The translations under genes and the position numbers were made by a program. The notes under the pieces are model-generated. The model saw only the letters and a list, made by a program, of their open reading frames with translations, ran no database searches and had not been told where the DNA came from. Below, in pieces: positions 6,702-10,706 of a stretch of 10,706 bases of DNA; position 1 is the first letter of the stretch, and each line of letters begins with the position of its first letter. The stretch is from Sedimentibacter sp. (GTDB lineage Bacteria > Bacillota > Clostridia > Tissierellales > Sedimentibacteraceae). The stretch spans positions 1 through 10,706 of the forward strand of contig JAQSYS010000039.1 in assembly GCA_029256005.1 (NCBI GenBank), written 5' to 3'.

Positions 6702-7910
6702 ATGTCAAAATTTGCAGAGCGCATTAATAGTATGGAAAATTCAGCAGCTGTAGTTAAAAGATTATTTGGAGCAATGAATGACCCTGAAATTATTTCTTTT
6801 GGAGGTGGAGCACCAGCCAGAGAGGCACTTCCTGTTGATATTATCCGCGAAATAACCAATGACATTATGAGAACAGAAAAAAGAGGATTTGAAGCTCTTC
6901 AGTATGGACCTGTAGTTGGGATAAAGGACCTCAGGGATGTCGTAGTAAATGATTTGTTAGCTCCTAAAGGAGTTAGCGCGAAATCAGACAATATAGTAAT
7001 AACCAGTGGCGGAATGGAAGCTATAAACATGCTATGTCAGCTTTATATTAACCCAGGTGATATTATATTGGTTGAATCGCCAAGTTTTGTTCATTCAATT
7101 GAAGTTTTTGAAATGTTTCAGGCAAGATGCATTCCGGTAAATATGGATGATAATGGAATGGATACGGATGATTTGGAAGCTAAGATAATACAATATAATC
7201 CAAAGATGGTTTATGTAATACCTACATTCCAAAATCCAACAGGCATTACATTATCGTTGGAAAGAAGAAAGAAAATAGCAGAGCTTGGGAGCAAGTATGA
7301 TGTTATTATTTTAGAGGATGATCCATATCGAGATATAAGATACAGTGGCAGTGATTTGCTTCCCATTAAATCATATGATAAGACTGGTCATACTATACTG
7401 GCTAACAGCTTTTCAAAAATATTTTCAGCTGGTTCAAGGCTTGGCTACATTTTAGCAAACGATGAAGTTTCAAATAAATTATTTGATGTCAAGACTGCGA
7501 CAAATTCGCACACTTCTATGCTTCCACAAATATTATGTGCAGAGTTTTTCAAAAGAGGATACTATCCTGCACATCATAAGATGATATGCGATTTGTATCG
7601 TGAGAGAAGAGATGTTATGATGGAATGCATTGACAAATATTTTCCTAAAGGAACAAAGAGAACAACTCCTGATGGAGGCCTTTTCATGTGGGTTGAACTA
7701 CCGGGCGGAATTAATACAACAGAACTTCTAATAGAGGCAACTACTAATCCAGAAGTAAAAGTAGCATATGTAGCAGGTGAAGGCTTTTACGTCGAAAGAG
7801 GTGGAAAAGGAAGTAATTGTATGAGAATAAGCTTTGGCGGGGTTTCTCCTGATAAAATCAGAGTCGGTACAGAACGTCTTGGAAAACTTATCAATTCTAA
7901 GTTGAAATAA
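6702..7910 (+). CDS. PLP-dependent fold-type I aminotransferase
   Basis: A 402-residue cytoplasmic class I/II aminotransferase of the 2-aminoadipate/LysN-like branch. Hallmarks are SFGGGAP (32-38), LQYGP (66-70), FQNPTG (176-181), EDDPYR (205-210), the Schiff-base lysine K239 in NSFSKIFSAGSRLGY with phosphate-binding R247, GGLFMWVELP (325-334) and the substrate-carboxylate arginine R375 (CMRISFGG). The start is ATG 6702, set by AAGGTGGAG at 6690-6698. A GTG at 6693 lies inside that ribosome binding site and is unlikely. It is followed after 41 bases by a sodium:solute symporter, so the two probably import and transaminate the same amino acid. This family accepts aromatic, branched-chain, 2-aminoadipate and other donors, and the sequence alone does not settle which. 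Confidence 0.92.
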   Translation: MSKFAERINSMENSAAVVKRLFGAMNDPEIISFGGGAPAREALPVDIIREITNDIMRTEKRGFEALQYGPVVGIKDLRDVVVNDLLAPKGVSAKSDNIVITSGGMEAINMLCQLYINPGDIILVESPSFVHSIEVFEMFQARCIPVNMDDNGMDTDDLEAKIIQYNPKMVYVIPTFQNPTGITLSLERRKKIAELGSKYDVIILEDDPYRDIRYSGSDLLPIKSYDKTGHTILANSFSKIFSAGSRLGYILANDEVSNKLFDVKTATNSHTSMLPQILCAEFFKRGYYPAHHKMICDLYRERRDVMMECIDKYFPKGTKRTTPDGGLFMWVELPGGINTTELLIEATTNPEVKVAYVAGEGFYVERGGKGSNCMRISFGGVSPDKIRVGTERLGKLINSKLK

Positions 7911-7951
7911 AGTAACTAATTTATCAGCTAGTAGAAAGATGGCGGGAGAAA

Positions 7952-9361
7952 ATGGAAGAAGTAAATTATATCCATATAATTGGTATGGTATTAACTTTAT
8001 CAATTATTATGGTGATTGGGATTAATTCAGGTAAAAGGGTAAAGAATGCATCAGATTTCTCTAATGGAGGAAAAAGTTCAGGTACTGCTTTGGTTGCTGG
8101 TGCACTCATAAGTACATTAATAGGCGGGTCTTCAACCATAGGCACTGCTCAGCTGGCTTTTACTTATGGCATGACTGCTTGGTGGTTTACATTGGGCACA
8201 GGACTTGGATGTTTACTGTTTGGTTTTATTTTTATTAAACCATTGAGGAACACAAATATTGATACAATACAGGAAGCTATAACCAGAGAATATGGAACTG
8301 TTTGTGGAACTATTACATCAGTTCTCAGTTCTCTGGGTATTATTTTGAATATTGTAGCTCAAATTTTATCTGCAAATGCCCTTTTGACAACGGTTTTTGG
8401 AATTAATCCAATTATGAGTGCTACTATAACAGTAATCATAATGATATGTTATGTTACCTTTGGAGGAGTGATAGGAACTGGCATATTAGGCAATGTAAAG
8501 TTAGTTTTAACTTATATTGCAATAATCTTCGGAACATATAAGATATGGAGTTTGAGCGGAGGTTCTTTTTCAGTATATGATTCCTTGCCAAAGGATATTT
8601 ACTTCAATCTATTTTCAAGAGGACTGGGGGTTGATTTAGGTTCATTACTTTCTGTTGTGTTGGGAGTAATTTGCGGGCAGACTTATGTACAGATAATATT
8701 GTCCGGCAAAACGCACGAACAAGCAATTAATGCCACTATAATTTCAGCTTTATTGATGCCACCTGTGGGCCTTGGTGCAGTGTTAATTGGAATGTATATG
8801 AAGGTTAATTATCCTTTTATAGAATCAAGTCAGGCATTTCCATTGTTTGTAATTAATAATATGCCTCCATTGCTTGGCGGTGCAATATTAGCTACACTTC
8901 TTTTGGCTCTCGTTGGAACAGGCTCAGGAATGGCTCTTGGATTTGGAACTATAATGTCCAAGGATATTTATAAAAAATTTATAGATGAAAAATTAGATGA
9001 TAAAAAAGAATTAGTTGTAAACAGGACGTTTATTATAATTTCATTTATTATATCGGCATTATTTGCCAGCATAAATCTTCAATCATCTATATTGAAATGG
9101 GGTTTTATGGCTACTGGATTAAGAGGAGTAGTGCTTTTGTTCCCAATGCTTGGTGCATTATTCTTTAAGAAAAAAGTACATCATAATTTTGCAGTTGCCT
9201 CAAGCATAATAGGAGTTGTTTGTTACTTTTTAGCAGAATTATTTTTAGAACTTAGCATAGATCCCATATTTATTGGGGTAGGCGCAAGTTTATTGGTCTT
9301 TATGGCAGGAGCGATTGCACAATCGTTAAATAAGGATAAAATTATAGTAACTTATAAATAG
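7952..9361 (+). CDS. Sodium:solute symporter (SSF/SLC5 family)
   Basis: A 469-residue polytopic membrane protein with the LeuT-like SSF pattern. The SDFSNGGKSSG loop (34-44) is followed by the unwound-helix region GGSSTIGTAQLAFTYGMTAWWFTLG (58-82, in two runs), a long series of hydrophobic helices, and VGTGSGMALGFGTIMSKDIY (321-340), corresponding to the TM8 sodium-site region ending in the conserved D-I-Y. The family couples sodium influx to uptake of sugars, proline, pantothenate or other organic solutes; the substrate cannot be read here. The operon partner, an aminotransferase, suggests an amino acid or keto acid. The ribosome binding site GGGAG (7944-7948) is only 3 bases from the ATG at 7952, an unusually short spacing that may lower expression relative to the upstream gene. 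A symmetric terminator follows the stop codon. Confidence 0.9.
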   Translation: MEEVNYIHIIGMVLTLSIIMVIGINSGKRVKNASDFSNGGKSSGTALVAGALISTLIGGSSTIGTAQLAFTYGMTAWWFTLGTGLGCLLFGFIFIKPLRNTNIDTIQEAITREYGTVCGTITSVLSSLGIILNIVAQILSANALLTTVFGINPIMSATITVIIMICYVTFGGVIGTGILGNVKLVLTYIAIIFGTYKIWSLSGGSFSVYDSLPKDIYFNLFSRGLGVDLGSLLSVVLGVICGQTYVQIILSGKTHEQAINATIISALLMPPVGLGAVLIGMYMKVNYPFIESSQAFPLFVINNMPPLLGGAILATLLLALVGTGSGMALGFGTIMSKDIYKKFIDEKLDDKKELVVNRTFIIISFIISALFASINLQSSILKWGFMATGLRGVVLLFPMLGALFFKKKVHHNFAVASSIIGVVCYFLAELFLELSIDPIFIGVGASLLVFMAGAIAQSLNKDKIIVTYK

Positions 9362-9363
9362 AA

Positions 9364-9391
9364 AAGGTCTGGATAATCCAGACCTTATTTT
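9364..9391. terminator. Bidirectional intrinsic terminator between convergent genes
   Basis: A perfect 10-bp stem, AAGGTCTGGA (9364-9373) with TCCAGACCTT (9377-9386), has a TAA loop. On the plus strand it is followed by ATTTTA (9387-9392). On the minus strand the stem is followed by TTCTATTT, extending a T-rich tail. It sits in the 41 bases between the symporter stop (9361) and the glycosyltransferase stop (9403) and can serve both. Confidence 0.93.
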
Positions 9392-9402
9392 ATGTAATAG
9401 TA

Positions 9403-10500
9403 CTACCTTTCCATGCTTTCAACTACATCTTCAACAATTTTAATAGATGATGATTTATTATACATTTTTTTCATATTCTTTTTCATTGCATTAAGTAATG
9501 CGGGGTTGTTAATGAGTTCTATTGTACTGTTTATAATCTGATAGGAGTTGTTAGCAATAATTGCAGCTCCCTTATTTTCAAAGTACAAAGCATTTTCTTT
9601 TTCCTGACCGGGCACAGGTTTTATAATTACTAATGGTATCTGTACTGCTAATGCCTCGCTTAATGTGATGCCTCCTGATTTTGTAATCATACAGCATGCA
9701 ATTTTATACAGATCATCAATGTTTTCTATGAACCCAAATACCTTTAGGTTTCTTAAGCCCAATGCTTCAAGCTTCATTTTTTGGATTTTATTGTTACCAC
9801 ATACTACTGCAACCTGAATCATTTTATTTCTGCACAACTCAATGCATACTTTTTTAATATCTTTAAATACTCCAAATGCTCCTGAGTTGATAAGAATGAT
9901 TTTTTTGCCCCTCTTAAAGTTATATTTTCTATAGAGCATGGAAATGCTTTCTGCTTCTTCAAAGGCCTCCCTGATTGGTATCCCAGACACAACTGTTTTT
10001 TCAACAGGTATATTCATTTTCATCAATTCTTCCTGCAACTCTTCAGTAGCGATATAAAATTTATCAATTTCCTCGCTAAGCCATAGTTTATGAACATAAA
10101 AATCGGTTACTATGTTAAATACAGGTATGTTTTCGCCAATACTATTTTTAATCTTTAATGAGGCTAGTACAGGGAATGTGTTTATTATTACATCAGGTTT
10201 AAAATTATTAGATATCTCTCTTAATTTTTTATAACCGAAATTTCTGTAAAGCTCAATAACTCTTTTGTCAGTGAGTTTTTCTGATCCGTAATACATTATT
10301 GAATATGCTTCGCCAAATTCATAGCTTTTAATATATGCTTTTTTAATCGTTTCTGTAATTTTGGGATGTGCTTCAGTAAACAGGTCAACAATGAATACAT
10401 TGTGGTAGCCCTTATTAATAAAGGCATTTTTCAGTGCAGTTGCCACCATCTTATGTCCGTTTCCAAAAGGTGCAGTCGTAATTAATATATTTAAATCCAT
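9403..10500 (-). CDS. MGDG-synthase/UgtP-type glycosyltransferase
   Basis: A 365-residue GT-B glycosyltransferase of the MGDG synthase/processive diacylglycerol glucosyltransferase type, related to MurG and peripheral to the inner membrane face. The acceptor-side N-terminal domain starts with ITTAPFGNGHKMVATAL (7-23); GHG is the commoner form of the NGH seen here. TDFYVHKLW (132-140) and VSGIPIR (171-177) follow. The donor-sugar domain has VVCGNN (232-237), GFIEN (256-260), TKSGGITLSEALA (273-285) and PGQEKENALYF (297-307). The expected product is a glycolipid (mono- or diglucosyl diacylglycerol) for the membrane or as lipoteichoic acid anchor. The start at 10500 follows GGAGG (10505-10509 on the plus strand) by 4 bases; a TTG seven codons upstream has no such site. 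It converges with the symporter and diverges from the GDT1-like gene. The acceptor lipid is not determinable; a wall-linked substrate is possible. Confidence 0.88.
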   Translation of the reverse strand: MDLNILITTAPFGNGHKMVATALKNAFINKGYHNVFIVDLFTEAHPKITETIKKAYIKSYEFGEAYSIMYYGSEKLTDKRVIELYRNFGYKKLREISNNFKPDVIINTFPVLASLKIKNSIGENIPVFNIVTDFYVHKLWLSEEIDKFYIATEELQEELMKMNIPVEKTVVSGIPIREAFEEAESISMLYRKYNFKRGKKIILINSGAFGVFKDIKKVCIELCRNKMIQVAVVCGNNKIQKMKLEALGLRNLKVFGFIENIDDLYKIACCMITKSGGITLSEALAVQIPLVIIKPVPGQEKENALYFENKGAAIIANNSYQIINSTIELINNPALLNAMKKNMKKMYNKSSSIKIVEDVVESMER

Positions 10501-10556
10501 TATGCCTCCATTTAATAACAATAATAAATTAATGTTCTGTTTATATGTCTTCTCAA

Positions 10557-10568
10557 ATATTATAATAT
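10557..10568. promoter_or_regulatory. Palindromic bidirectional -10 element
   Basis: ATATTATAATAT is a perfect 12-base palindrome, so TATAAT is present on the plus strand (10561-10566) and on the minus strand (10564-10559). It lies midway between the divergent starts at 10500 and 10621. No convincing -35 is visible for either direction at 16-18 bases, so the pairing is suggestive only. Confidence 0.45.
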
Positions 10569-10620
10569 ATAACTGAATTTAATTAAAGAACTAAGTAAAA
10601 TATTTTTTTTGGAGGAATTC

Positions 10621-10706
10621 ATGCTGGAAGAGTTTATAGAAGCATTTGTTTTAGTCTTTGTTGCTGAGGTAGGTGACAAAACACAATTAATGCTAATGAC
10701 ATTGGC
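10621..10706 (+). CDS. TMEM165/GDT1 (UPF0016) family cation transporter, truncated by window end
   Basis: Only the first 28 codons and two further bases are present. They encode a hydrophobic helix containing the family signature E-V-G-D-K-T (E16 to T21), the metal-binding E-x-G-D-[KR]-[TS] motif of TMEM165/GDT1 proteins. Full members have six or seven membrane helices with this motif repeated twice. Bacterial relatives, including MneA and Synechocystis Mnx, export or redistribute manganese, and some eukaryotic members also move calcium. The start is strongly supported by GGAGG (10611-10615), 5 bases upstream. Eight Ts (10603-10610) immediately precede the ribosome binding site. No yybP-ykoY manganese riboswitch is seen in the roughly 60 bases of leader available. 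Confidence 0.88.
   Translation, partial: MLEEFIEAFVLVFVAEVGDKTQLMLMTL

Noticed and set aside
10501..10521. TTG at 10521 on the minus strand as start of the glycosyltransferase
   Set aside because: The extension translates through the GGAGG site that serves ATG 10500, and the family motif begins right after that ATG.
10522..10620. A yybP-ykoY manganese riboswitch or other leader RNA before the GDT1-like gene
   Set aside because: This riboswitch often precedes such genes, but the spacer is short, nearly all A/T, and lacks the G-rich conserved core and stable helices.

Overview
The window is about 10.7 kb of AT-rich, densely coded DNA. Strong GGAGG-type ribosome binding sites, sigma-A-like promoters, a textbook sigma-54 promoter and amino-acid catabolic genes all point to a Firmicute of the class Clostridia. 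An amino-acid-fermenting, Sedimentibacter/Tissierellales-like organism is my best guess; that placement is inference from gene style, not from a marker gene. It carries eight complete genes and one truncated gene. I see no RNA genes, insertion sequences, CRISPR arrays or phage genes.

Region 1 (1-3975) starts with an omega-amidase-like nitrilase-superfamily hydrolase. A 146-base intergenic region follows, holding four CCAAT boxes at 10, 11 and 12 base intervals and then an essentially perfect -24/-12 sigma-54 promoter (TGGCAC-N5-TTGCA). This promoter drives a YfcC-family membrane transporter and an isoaspartyl dipeptidase (IadA), and the pair ends at a strong intrinsic terminator. Region 2 (3997-6045) is a sigma-54 enhancer-binding protein gene with its own extended -10 promoter. 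It has an unusual winged-helix C-terminus and is the obvious candidate activator of the preceding operon. Together these form a self-contained module: regulator, promoter, uptake and hydrolysis of beta-aspartyl (isoaspartyl) dipeptides.

Region 3 (6066-9393) has a small UPF0178/YaiI-YqxD protein. It is followed by a likely two-gene operon of a PLP-dependent fold-type I aminotransferase and a sodium:solute symporter, closed by a symmetric terminator shared with the convergent gene. Region 4 (9403-10706) has an MGDG-synthase/UgtP-type glycosyltransferase on the minus strand. It is divergent from the first 28 codons of a TMEM165/GDT1 (UPF0016) cation transporter. The two share a short intergenic region centred on a perfect palindrome that carries a -10 hexamer on each strand.

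The hydrolase, dipeptidase, aminotransferase and two transporters could cooperate in scavenging damaged or amide-bearing amino acids: isoaspartyl dipeptide to aspartate plus amino acid, and glutamine/asparagine transamination products opened by omega-amidase. Only the transporter-IadA-activator part of that idea is supported by regulatory sequence; the rest is proximity.
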